From the NCBI GenBank assembly GCA_944470555.2, contig OX104127.1, positions 96,372,708 to 96,436,707 on the forward strand: DNA of 64,000 nt. Reading direction: 5' to 3'. Shown in pieces: positions 1 through 11,421 of the stretch. The DNA comes from Heterobilharzia americana. Lineage: Eukaryota > Platyhelminthes > Trematoda > Strigeidida > Schistosomatidae. The number at the start of each line of letters is the position of its first letter. Position 1 is the first letter of the stretch. Under the pieces are notes generated by a model, which worked only from the letters and a program-made list of their open reading frames with translations, made no database searches and was not told the DNA's origin. The position numbers and the translations under genes were made by a program.

Positions 1-567
1 TCTTTTGTGATCGTACATATTGAAACTATCATTGCTACTCCTGTCTGTTGAAACTATACATGGTTAGATGGCTTTCAGACTGATCTTTTGGCTTCATTTA
101 GCTTGGGAAGTCTCTAATGAGTCAGTCGTATCACATTTGGGGTCTAACATAGCTAATTTAGTCACCAGCCTAATGTACGATTAAACACACACAAATGCAG
201 TCTGAACCCTCACACAAAGCTGTTATTATTGGAATAGTGGCAATGGTGTATCTGAGAGGTGATTCTGAAGCCCTCTGTCTCGGTCGGACTGGATGTTTTT
301 TTCATACAATAAAACAATCTAATTGGTTGTTTCATTAGTTCTCTTGTTTAGTCAGTCATTTTGAGTGCATTCTTACCATAGAGATTTCAGTTAACTGGAT
401 TTTATCCATATATTGATGCACTGATTTTACCATTGGGCATATCTGTATTTCACTCAGAAAAAGCTCTGCACTGCAGTTACATCTAGATGATTTCATTGTA
501 TTTACCGTACCATGCCTATGTTTTAATTATTTATCTTCTTATCAGCAGTTTATTTTCTTTATTATAG
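1..567. other. Intron or upstream sequence of the first gene
   Basis: No supported coding exon was found. The stretch ends in a good splice acceptor (a pyrimidine-rich run followed by ATTATAG at 561-567), so it is most likely intron of the plus-strand gene whose exon begins at 568. Confidence 0.5.
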
Positions 568-1205
568 CATTGGTTGGAAGTAAACGCGGCATTTCATCAG
601 AACAGGATTTTCCTCTATTAAATTCCCATGAGGTCGCAAATCAACCATTGACAAGTATTGAAACACGTAGTGGTTTAACTATCCACTCAGTTTCTTCTCT
701 TTCAAATGAATCTAGGCATTGTACCCTTGCGCCAGTCAAGATACCCCGAAATGAAATAACACACAATGAATTTCCTGGATCGTTTACAACTTGTTACCAG
801 GGTCCCTGTTCAAACAATGCAACTATTAATAATAATAGTAATAACAATGCGAAAAGATCTACAAGTAGTCCGGCTTTTTCAGATTCCTATAAACACCACA
901 ACAATGCATCTCGACAACAACAAGTGCAAGGATATCACAACAGACCATCCACATCATTCTATGCAGACCAGTCATCGAATCGTTCTTATCACAATGAAAA
1001 TTCATCAAATGGTAATACTCGTTATTCATACCATAATCCGAATGAATCAAATAGTATAAATAGAGCATACGGCTGTTATCCGTCCTCCAGAAATGTTCAT
1101 TATCCAACCACAGACTCTACTGCGATAAATCCACACGGTAGACAAACATCATGTAATGTTCGTAATCCATATTCGTGTTATGAGCCTCATTATAGGAATT
1201 CACCT
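568..1205 (+). CDS. Internal exon A, Asn/Ser-rich
   Basis: An open frame runs through 212 codons between a consensus acceptor and a GTAAGT donor. Reading past the donor hits a stop after a few codons, which supports splicing at 1205. Composition is low complexity (NNN runs, many SYHN-type motifs). Confidence 0.65.
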
Positions 1206-4200
1206 GTAAGTTGTAGTAAGATTAATTAAATGAATTGTATATACCATAATAATTTTTCTTTACCTTATTCAACATAACTTGTCCAAGATGGTTTACGTTT
1301 TTAACACATTGTGGATTTTTTTATCCGACAACTGTATTTCCTACACCGTTATGCATCATTATCGTTGTAACCTACCGAAGACTTATGCTGGTAAACTCAT
1401 TGATGTTATCAGGTTAACTAGTTACTGGCTGGTCCTAAGCCCGGTTAGAGAGAGAAGGTTGGGCATAGGGCTACCAATCCTACCCCGTAAAACCAACCCA
1501 ACCGCTGCGGAAACTTCAAAGCACAGACAAAATATAAAACATAAAAACAAACTTATTCCTCTCTCGAATCGGAGAGACGAAATGATGCCGGTTGGTGAAA
1601 GCCTTCGAGGAGCCAATCGGCCGATGTCTCTCCTCTCGATGAAAGCGAAAGTAAACATGGGGACATGGAATGTCGGCACAATGTTTGAAGCTGGCTAGCA
1701 AGGCTGCCCAGATTGAGTTGAGAAGGTATAGCATAGAAGTACTAGGAATCTGAGAGGAATCTACAGATGGGATGGGAGTGGACTCTCCAGACTGTTAACT
1801 GGAGAGTCAATCATCTACTCCAATATTGCCACCCAGATGACAACCACGAGTACAGCAGACTGAGTTTTGGAGTGGATATCATGATGTACCCAAGGGCATC
1901 GAAGGCTCTCATGCAGCGGGAACCAGTCTCCTCCTCCAGGATCATGACAGCAAGATTCAACTCAGAAGAAAGGAAAGTCACAATCATACAATTCTATGCT
2001 ATGCACCTACAAACAACGCAAACGAAGAGAAGAAGGAGGAATTCTACGGACAACTGCAATCAGTACTGGACAATACCTCACTCCAGTTGGCGACATCAAA
2101 ATTTTAATTGATAACATGAATGCCAAACTGGGAGCGGAAAACATAGGAAGAGAACCAATCATCGGTCGAGAAGCACTCGGCGAAATTATGAATGAGAACG
2201 GAGAACTGTTTACAGATTTCTGAGCATTCAACGATTTGGTGATTGTAGGTAGTGTGTACAAACAAATACAGGGATATTCACAAAGCGACATGGATCTGAT
2301 TTCACCAGATCGACACTGAAAATCAGATCGACTTCATCTCAATGTGAAGAAAGTGGAGATGGAGACGCAACCCACTGGACACAAGATGAAGAAGGGGAGC
2401 AGATGTAGGTTCACACCACTTACTATCTAGTACAAGGAACCTACCTTCAAAATCAAGTTGAAAGCCTTCAAGGAGATTGGTGATAGACCACAGTTCAGGT
2501 CCAACACCCAGAACAGAAACTGAACTGAAGGACGAAACTACAAGGAAAATCTTCACGTCAGCCATCAAGACAAAATGGGAGATATCGAGCAACATCCTTG
2601 AAGAAACCTGTGTGGATGAACACTGGAAGTCTTTGAAAGAGATGTGGAAAGAAACCTGCATAACCGTATTGGGAAGGAAGAAGAAAGAAGATAAGGAATA
2701 GATCTCGATGGACACATGGAAGCTGATAGAGCATGGAGAGGAGGATGGTGAAGCAGAAGATAAACCAGTGCAAAGATGAACGATGAGAAGAGGAACTGAG
2801 TACAATGTATAAAACACTACACCGGACAAACAAGTGAAGAAGAGTGCGCGCAAAGACCAAATAACCGACGCAAATAACCAAGTTACTATCTGCGAGGGAA
2901 GAGATCAACGTAGACGAAACCAATGAAATAAAGTGAAGACAACTTAGTTACCAAAGAGGAAAAATAAAGGAAACAGTGGACTGACCACTTCAAAAAGCTC
3001 TTGAATCCACCACCCCCACCACCACCTGCAAATCGTCTTGAAATACCATCAGCAACGGCAGAACTACCAGTGAACACAGGCCCCCCGACGAAAGTCGAAG
3101 TCCTGAATGCCATAAAACTGCTGAAATCCGGCAAAGCAGTAGGACCAGATGGAATTCCTCCAGAAACACTGAGAACAGACGCAGGGACAACAGCGGATAT
3201 GCTCACACCATTGCTGCAGAAGGTCTGGAAGGAAGGCAGGAAAGGTACCTGCAGATTGGAAGAAGGGCTACCTTGTCAAACTTCCAAAGAATTGAGACCT
3301 AAGCCTTTGCAAGGATTGGCGAGGAATCATGCTGCTGTCCCTGTCATCCCAAGCAAAATACTAAGCCGCATCATCCTGGAGAGACTAAAGGATGCGCTGG
3401 ATTCAAAACTACAACCAGAACGGGCTGACTGGCTGGATTCAGGAAGTACAAATCATGTGCGGACCAAATTGCAACGCTTCGCATCATCATTGGAGAGAAC
3501 ATAGAATGGTAGTCAACTCTCTATCTCAACTTCATCGATTTTGAGAAGGCCTTCGGCAGCCTTGACTGAGAAGTAATTTAGCAGTTGCTTCAACACGACG
3601 GAGTGTTACAAACCTTTATCAATCTCATTCAAGAACTATATGAAGACTCCACATGCCAAGTAATTCACAATGGGAAGCTCAGTGATGCCTTTGAATTGGA
3701 AGTGAAGACAGGAGTAAACCAAGGCTGCCGCCTACTATCACCCATGATCTTCCTGATTGTGGTCGACTGGATCATGCAACAAACAGTGAGCAGTGAGAAG
3801 AGGGGGATACACTGGACCGGGGAAAATATCCTAGAAGATTTGGATTTCGTCGACGATGATTTGTGTCTAATGTCACACAAACTTGAAGATCTACAGGCAA
3901 AATCCAACAAGTTGACAGAAGAGGCAGGGCAGCGAAGACGGGACTTCCTTCAAGTGGACGTAGAGAAGACAGAGGTGATGAAGATACTCAACCGACACCA
4001 CCAGCAACAACTAACACCAATCACCATCAACGGGAGAAACTTAAGGGAAGTAGCCTCTTTCACCTATCTAGGCATCACCGTTTCAACTACGGGTGGTACA
4101 GACGAGGACGTCAAAGCAACCAGGATTGGAAAGACAGCAAGACAGGCGTTCATTAACCTGAAACCAGTGTGGAGATCTACATTCAGCATAAAGCGTGAAC

Positions 4201-7053
4201 AAGATCTGGATTTTCAACACCGATGTCAAGCCAGTGCTTCTATATGGTTCAGAGACTTGGCGCGTTACGAAAGGGATATCCAACGAGCTACAGACATTCA
4301 TCAACAACTACCCACGCTGGCTCGATACTGAAGCTCAGATGGCCAGAATAATGGGAATAGGCAACAAGGAAGTCTGGCCTGGCGACGAACCAACCAAGAA
4401 CCTATCACCCAACAAATATGCAGAAGAAAGTGGCGATGGATGGGATTGGGCATACACTTAGAAGACGGTTTGGGGACACCACGCGCCAGGCCAGGTCGTC
4501 TAGTCGAACCCAAATGGGAAACGACGAGTTGGGCGTCCCAGCTGAGGATGACATGGAGGAGATAATATGAGGAGGAAATGAGAGCTTGTGGGCTGTCGTG
4601 GAGCCAGGTCCAAAAGATTTCAGAGAACAGAGTGCAATGGAGATGTGCTACTGAAGCCCTATGTTTCACTAGGAACCCAAGGGACAAATAATAATGATGA
4701 TAATAAGAATAGAAGAAAACGAGACTCTAGATGATGTTGAGTTCTCTGAGTTGGATGGTTTAATTGCGAAGCTTTCGTTGTCATTCTAGGTGACATCATC
4801 AACACGAACTTCAGAAATAAGTGAGCCATGGGAATTTCTCCTCAAGTGGTTTAGTAGCCTGTCCTGATGGTCTCGGGTGTGATTATTTGTTTCTGCTGAA
4901 ATCTTGTCATCGTCTCCATACTTCGATTGGTTGGCATGTTGATACGAACTTTAACCTTCTTTTTTTGTGTTTCTTTTTGGTTGGTAGATTATGTGAATAT
5001 GTTTGTTGATGTCTGACTGACTTAAATGCCAAGCTTCTAAAATGTCTCTGGTATCCTCTATCCAGCATTTGCATATTTCCTTAGCTGAATTCATGTCCAC
5101 AGTTGTCTACATATATTGATATGAGCAAATATATGTCATCACGCTTCACTGCCAGTTCATATTCATGTAGGTGGACACAAAGGAGGCGACCACCCTGTTC
5201 GATATAGTGCTTTTCACAGTTTCTGCAGTTTATTTTGTCTTGTCTTCCTTTGCCATTGTACCTTTGGTCTGCATGTTAGAAATTTAAAAGATTTTGTGAG
5301 CTTTATTGCTTGCAAAAGGCTTCAATAATCTAGTTGCTATCTCGCATACGCTCTTTATGTAAGATAGGATGATCGATTTGCAAATGATTTACAAATTTCA
5401 CGGTCGATGTTGACATTTATCACAATTGAGTAGTTTATTACACTGCGCAACTGTGGTATCAACAGGGTTTCCATTGCAGATCACTCAGCCGAGATCACAT
5501 GCGTGATCTCTGATACAAAAGTGTCATGAAACGGCAAAAGATATTTCTGCAGAACAACTTAAGAAGTTAGAAACCACTCAGACTGGTCTGTAGTATTTCG
5601 CTAGCCAGATCAGAGTAATGTAACGAGCGAAACGGCCGTTTGGTGTTTAGATCACTCTGATCAGAATGGTTCGTGGTTACCCGAACTTCATTGGGGTGGG
5701 ATTGGGTCTGAACCCGTAACCTAAAAGTTGGAACTCAATTGCCTTGATCAGTGGTCCACTACCCCAAGTCAACAGTTAAAGACTCCATGCACTGCTACCA
5801 AGTCGTAGTCTGACCACTCTTAACCGTTTCTCCAGCCCATCGTATTCTGAATAACGTCACTCATCGGGGTAGGTGGTTGGTGGTGATGTACACCACATTG
5901 CCAAGCCATATTAGTCGGTGGGAGTTCACAACTGGATAAGCTACCTCATCTTTCATGTGTACATGGTGATTCCACAATGTGCGAGCGACGCGTCTAGGAC
6001 ACTTATCAAAAGCCTGTGACCGATTTCTCTTTCCTCACTGCGGTGGTCATATCTTTCCCTTGTAATAAAATGGAGTGAACTGCAACCCAAAATGCTAATT
6101 TTAAAGTTACAGGCCATCTTTAGAAATTTCAACCACAGTTCACCGTTTGATCGTCAGCTTCGTTGTAACCTTTCTGATTTGGTTTTCTGTTTTAATCTAA
6201 ATGTTGTGGAGTATCTTTCGTTTTCTGTTTGTCACAACCAACGTTACTTGAAATTAGCCAGTGGTTGTAAGTATGTAGCACATACTTAGACGATATTCTA
6301 TGAAGCTTCAAATCTATGCAATAACTTTTTTAACGTGATGTAGTAGATAAGCTGAAACACTTTAGATTTATTTGCTGCAACTGAAATAGCAGGCACTACT
6401 GATTACATTTCAGTCAAGAGATTTGAATAAAGTGAACTCTGGGAATAGGTTATTTTACAGTATAAACGCAAGAATCATAATTCATTCGTCATGAATTTCA
6501 CTGACTGGGATGTATTTTGTCATCAGCTTGCTCATTCAGGCTGAAAATTGACTCTCATTTATTTGTTAGACCTTTTGTACTCTTATTTGTATTTCTCTGT
6601 TCAGATGGGTTGTTTTGTGGCTAAATATTTAATATTGTGTAGTGGGTATAACTTAACACTTCGTAAATATTGTGTGAAGATATGTGGTTTAGTATACTAC
6701 TACTAAGTTTTAAAAAAGTTCGAGCAGCGTTTTTTACCCACCACCCAAATGTTCATGGAAGCCCAATGGCGTTGGATAAATAAGCTGTTTTCTGTAATAA
6801 CAGTAGTATTATAATGTTGTACCCTAAAACACCTGCCGTAACTCAATTTGTTTTACAAAATATATACACAGTTATAGTATATCATTTTGTTACAGGTATT
6901 TATCAATCGTATTGTTTTACGTTATTTCTGAAACAGAGTAATCCATCTATCAGGGACGTACTTCAGTATAATTCGCATCAAATGAAATCTTCCGAATTGT
7001 CTAATTCGAAGTATTATAGCAATTCACTTGATTCACGTAGAGGATTTCATTAA
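568..7053 (+). CDS. 3' part of an unidentified Asn/Ser/His-rich protein gene (two exons seen)
   Basis: I do not recognise this protein. Exon A is 568-1205: acceptor ATAG at 564-567, donor GTAAGT at 1206, 212 complete codons, ending in phase 0. Exon B is 6937-7053: acceptor CTGAAACAG, phase 0, 38 residues, then TAA. The two join without breaking the frame, and both are rich in Asn, Ser, His and Tyr. Exon A has a poly-Asn stretch around its residue 86 and no visible domain, so the C-terminus is probably disordered. The 5' exons lie outside the window. The 5.7 kb intron contains a sense-oriented LINE. The gene converges with CFAP45, whose stop codon is at 10398. The joining of A to B is inferred from matched phase and composition, and further exons in between cannot be excluded. 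Confidence 0.6.
1418..4712 (+). mobile_element. Decayed RTE-clade LINE (non-LTR retrotransposon)
   Basis: Remnants of the whole reverse-transcriptase polyprotein occur in order on +, broken by frameshifts and stops. The endonuclease N-terminus (WNVGTMFEAG) is at about 1660-1698 and the endonuclease core at about 2000-2220. The RT starts around 3001-3504 with the GKAVGPDGIP motif. RT motifs continue at 3585-4331, with the catalytic box read as FVDDD where FADD is usual. C-terminal fragments run to about 4460. The element ends in a short AATAATGATGATAATAAG-type repeat tail at 4686-4711, as RTE elements often do instead of poly(A). It lies in sense orientation inside the intron of the first gene and cannot be active as it stands. 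Confidence 0.85.
4713..5559. other. Intron sequence, nothing recognised
   Basis: AT-rich intron sequence between the RTE tail and the SINE-like remnant. Short open frames here show no family resemblance and no paired splice sites. Confidence 0.4.
5560..6000 (+). repeat. Degenerate SINE-like repeat with hammerhead-like 3' half
   Basis: Around 5619-5645 the sequence GAGCGAAACGGCCGTTTGG matches the 3' half of the tRNA-headed hammerhead SINE seen elsewhere in the window (GAAAC plus stem III/I). The CTGATGA half is unrecognisable. From about 5660 to 6000 there is higher-GC repeat-like sequence that I cannot assign to a family. Confidence 0.4.
6001..6936. other. Intron sequence of the first gene, nothing recognised
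   Basis: AT-rich. No coding exon with convincing splice sites is visible before the acceptor at 6936. Confidence 0.4.
6937..7053 (+). CDS. Probable terminal exon B of the first gene
   Basis: The 38-residue frame follows an acceptor ending AAACAG and terminates with TAA at 7051-7053. It is rich in Ser/Asn/Tyr like exon A and begins in the matching phase 0. No canonical AATAAA was identified just downstream. Confidence 0.5.
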   Translation, partial: SNPSIRDVLQYNSHQMKSSELSNSKYYSNSLDSRRGFH

Positions 7054-8547
7054 AAAGAAACTTCAAAGTTTTCTGATACTGGTAAATTCTGTAAAAAAGA
7101 ATAATTTTCCAATACTTTGATTTTTGGTTGTTAACTAGTGATTTTATCCTCTTTTTATCTGTTTATAAAGCGAAATATCAAGCAGTGGTATCCTGAAAAC
7201 TCGCTGCTACCTGTTTTATACTGAATATCACCAAGTTTTTTTTATTATCTAGTTAAGCTGTAAATTAAAAAGTTACCGGCAACTGCACGTAGAATATACT
7301 AATTTAAGGGTCATTCAACTTAATAGCTTGCTTCTTACTTATCCACAAATAAGTTCGGAAATTGTAAAGAATATGCATCTTAATGTATAGTTTTTATTCT
7401 TACTTACTGACTTCATATTATTAACTGGTCAACTGAATGAACTTACAACTTGAAGCGAAGACAATTTTACACAGGTTATCATATAAGCTAATCAAAGATA
7501 AAAGCAAGTCGAAGAATAAGCGAAGCATATAAAATTAAAATAGCTGATTACTGCATTGTAAAGACTAGAAGATAACCAGTGAAAGCAGCTATATTCTGAA
7601 CTGTTATTGTATCGAGGTGAAAAGAAAACCAGCTAAGTGAGACATTCTTTGAAAATAGTTAGGTTACATGTGTTTTTGTTGGAACTTAACTCACTATCGA
7701 TTCACTAGAATTTGTCTTTAACCAGTAGGGTGATTAACTCAGTTATCTATTTCAGTCTTGATCGTTATCGAAATCCGAAAACAACAAGTATATATGCATC
7801 TCGCGAGAACATCAAATTATTAAGTTATAAGTAGTTATACTACAGACAGGATTTTTTTTTGAATTTACTGTTGTGATCAAGTTTTAAAAGAACTCAGAAA
7901 TACATTACTGTATTCTTTTGCAGATATGCAGCTTGACAAACGAATCTACTTACTCGTAGTATTCAGATTATATGCAGAAGATCAAACAAAACAAGAGGAT
8001 ATTTCTCCGTAGAGATTCCTTTGTATACCTATTGAACAGATTTACTTCTGTTGCTACCAATCGTAATTAATTTGTAAATATCTTATGTGGAGGTAACTTA
8101 CTGTTGTTAGTAACAGTCTCATCCTATATTAGTACTAAATGCATTTTGTAATTTTGTTTCTCTTCTGTTTAACAGATCTTCATATTTATTTGTCTTCACT
8201 TTTCTCACTAAAAGGGAGATTATTTTGTCTGTTTATCCAGTCTGCTTCTTTCTCTTTTCTTCTGTTTATTCGAGTTCAGTAGAGAACTAACACAGGTCTT
8301 TCCACGAAAATTTAAAGAACTGAATCGCTATATTTTTCTAACAGATAGCGTGTAAATGTCTTTGTTAATCCATACATTTTCGGAGACGTATATCCTTATC
8401 AGTAATGGTATAGTTGCACAATATTGACATGTGATTTTTGTTGTTATAAAGCGCGCTATGATTGTTTATCTTCAGTCTCATACAAAATAGCGGATGTACA
8501 AATCGATCACCTTGGTGCTAATCAACTAAGTAGTCATTTGTATATAA

Positions 8548-8549
<2 letters not shown>

Positions 8550-8602
<53 letters not shown>
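8550..8602. repeat. (TA)n microsatellite
   Basis: About 53 bp of uninterrupted TA dinucleotides. Confidence 0.95.
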
Positions 8603-8603
<1 letters not shown>

Positions 8604-9798
8604 GTCTATGTATCCATCAGCTACTTACATGTTAATATTGTGTTTTGATCATTTCCCTTCTTATTGTAAAAAAAATCTATCTTAATTATCGGTTTATTGA
8701 TATGGTCTACCTTCCTAGTTAAAGGTTTTTAATCAGATCTTGGAAAGAGCATATCTTCCTCTTTTGCTCACTGGATTATATGACTTTCTTGTTCCTTTTT
8801 TGTGAATGTCCAGTAGTAATATACTTCCGCATGTATAATAGAGGCAAATGTAGTTTGTGTAAAGAATAAACTGGTGTTAATTTAATAGCTTTCCTCCACT
8901 TCTTCCTCGTACACTAACTGATTGTCGTTATATTTTTACGGCGGTTTAACTTTTATATGAAGTTATGAGCTCAGTTATGAAAACCATGAAGTATAATCAC
9001 TTTCCTTGTTTCTGATTTGTTTTCTCTTATCAGCTATTCTGCTGTATATTGACTTCATCAGAAATTTGTTTTTCTGAGATACTTTCATGACTGAGTAAAC
9101 AACCACATGGATCATATTTTACCCAGCATGCTGAAAGTCGCTACTACAGTAAAGACATCTGTGTATTCATGGAGAAAATTGACACAAAGCCCATGCAAAC
9201 TACCATCTTTACTGCTAGTGCTAACCTGTATACAGAAGACACTGAGCATTATGTTTTACGTTTTTATTGACTGTAAGAAAGACAACTCTATTTGACAAAA
9301 AAACACATCACTTGTATCCAGTTTTTCCTCAAGAAATAAAGCCACTAGGTCACAACTTGGACACGTATTTCGATTGGTCAGCTGAAGGATAAGATTGTTC
9401 AATAAGATTTTCCCTGGCCATACAATAACATAAAACCAAGGTTGTGATCCAAAACTTCTACATTGGTGGCTGGTTTTGATATACTCCGCTTCCTATCAGT
9501 TCCTATGCAGATAATCTTTAAAACGGTTTTTTTTACTATTGAACTTAACCACTTCTCATCTGTTTCGCATCCTTACAGCTTTCAAAAATTATAAGTAGTA
9601 GCATCTTTCAGTGTGAAGAAATATCGACAGCGTTTGGTAATCGTTAAAAAAAGCATTGAAACTTTCTGTTGCAAATTGACACAAGATTTTCTTCTGGTTT
9701 CAATGCATGATATGTTGTGAAATAAGATCCTAGCATATTTTCCACAGGTCGTGAAGATAGTAAGTTTCACCGCTAATGTGTTCGTTCTCCGTTCCGGT

Positions 9799-9802
<4 letters not shown>

Positions 9803-9879
<77 letters not shown>
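9803..9879. repeat. (TA)n microsatellite
   Basis: About 76 bp of uninterrupted TA dinucleotides in the intergenic region. Confidence 0.95.
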
Positions 9880-9880
<1 letters not shown>

Positions 9881-10397
9881 CAATAGATAACACTTATATT
9901 GGTTTGAAAATAATCCAGTTCTATCTTAATAATTAGACATGCATATTACTTGCCAAATACAATTTGCTTGCTGCTTAAGACAGGGTAGAAATAAATATTT
10001 GTCATAAATGTATATACGGCAGTTACGTCACAATGTAATAAGCGTTACTGAGTAGGACAATGCATAGTTTATTCAGTGACGATAATATTCTCATTGTTGG
10101 AATTTCCTACATATGTATTTCACCCTGCGAATAAAGTATGCTGGGTGACATGAAATTTCTAACAAAATGTAACCCAGTTAAGCGATATAAATGAACAACT
10201 TAAGTAAGGAGATAAAAGAAAACCACAGAATTTACTGTAGACATGTTTAAGAAAATGGTATCAGTAAAACATTTATGGTTTTTAATTATTGTCTTAGTGT
10301 TTTAAGCTCACTGTTGAAACTTTTTCTCTGTGTTTCACTTCATACATAATACTTCCTTATTTCCAATGTCGCTTTCATGGTGACAAAAACGAAAAAT

Positions 10398-10479
10398 TTA
10401 TTCTGGCGGCATTAAATTACCGAACTGCATAACTTTTCTTTCTACTTGCGAAAGATATTTGTCAGGTATACCAGCTTCC
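10398..10479 (-). CDS. CFAP45: CFAP45 exon 9 (C-terminus)
   Basis: Acceptor TTTCAATTTCAG. One base completes the Lys codon left by exon 8, then EAGIPDKYLSQVERKVM and a short tail to TAA at 10400-10398. This matches the GLPEKYCIEAERKA end of human CFAP45. It is only 26 codons long and easily missed. No clear AATAAA is visible within about 150 nt downstream. Confidence 0.9.
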
Positions 10480-11339
10480 CTGAAATTGAAAGATAATAAT
10501 TGTACACAGAGGTTAACAGTCTGTTTAAGCGTACTAAAATATAACTAATATAAGAGATCATATAACGCATGTATGCATACTTATCTCTACCAAATTCATT
10601 AATTACAATTTTTCACAAAATATATATGATACTTTCCATGCATTGATATGTGGAAAGAACACTTTTCACTTCATGTAGCATTTGTGTATACATAAATATA
10701 GATAAAGGATAGACAGTTGAAAATCTTTCTTGAAGCAAGTATTCAACCTGTAACATTACGCTCCACCAACTAGGCTAAAGCGTCCAAAGCCTGACTAGGA
10801 ATTGACCGCACTACGGTTCTTGACAACTTTACATAACTGACCAGTGAATACGTAACTGTGTACTTGTCATTTCACTTTTCAGAGTAACCATATCAGCTTA
10901 TGCTGAACGAAATTGTACTGGATTAACAGTTAGGTCTCCTAGTTCAATAGGTAGAACGACGAGTCAGTAATCATAAAGCTCATAGTTTGAATTATACCAG
11001 GACTCCGGTTCTTTCCAACATACCTACCTTGGTAAACTTTGATTTCTTACCAAGATTAGGATCAACTATATCACTTCCTGTTTGTTCTTATCTTTCTTAA
11101 TTTTATTCCTCTATTGTGTTAACTGTTGTATTTGTCCCCCCCAGTCCTCGGTTTAATATATATTGACTTGACAAGTAAATGTGTCATCAGATTGTTCGAA
11201 ATGTATTGCTCAAATACATCACATTGCTTAGATAAACTTCGTCTTCTAATTACGCTATCGAAATTCATAAAAGGGACTATCTGTTTCAAGTTTTCCAACA
11301 TAGTTTACAAAATCAAAATGCTTCAATTTTAACGGCAGG

Positions 11340-11421
<82 letters not shown>

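Larger units (their letters stand above)
7054..10397. other. Intergenic region between convergent genes
   Basis: AT-rich sequence between the stop codon of the first gene and the stop codon of CFAP45 (on -). It includes two long (TA)n arrays. No coding exon is supported; open frames over the arrays are artefacts of TAT/ATA codons. Confidence 0.5.

Noticed and set aside
9805..9880. Open frames rich in YIYIYI over the (TA)n arrays
   Set aside because: TAT/ATA codons from microsatellites at 8550, 9803 and 38451 produce these frames; they are not genes.
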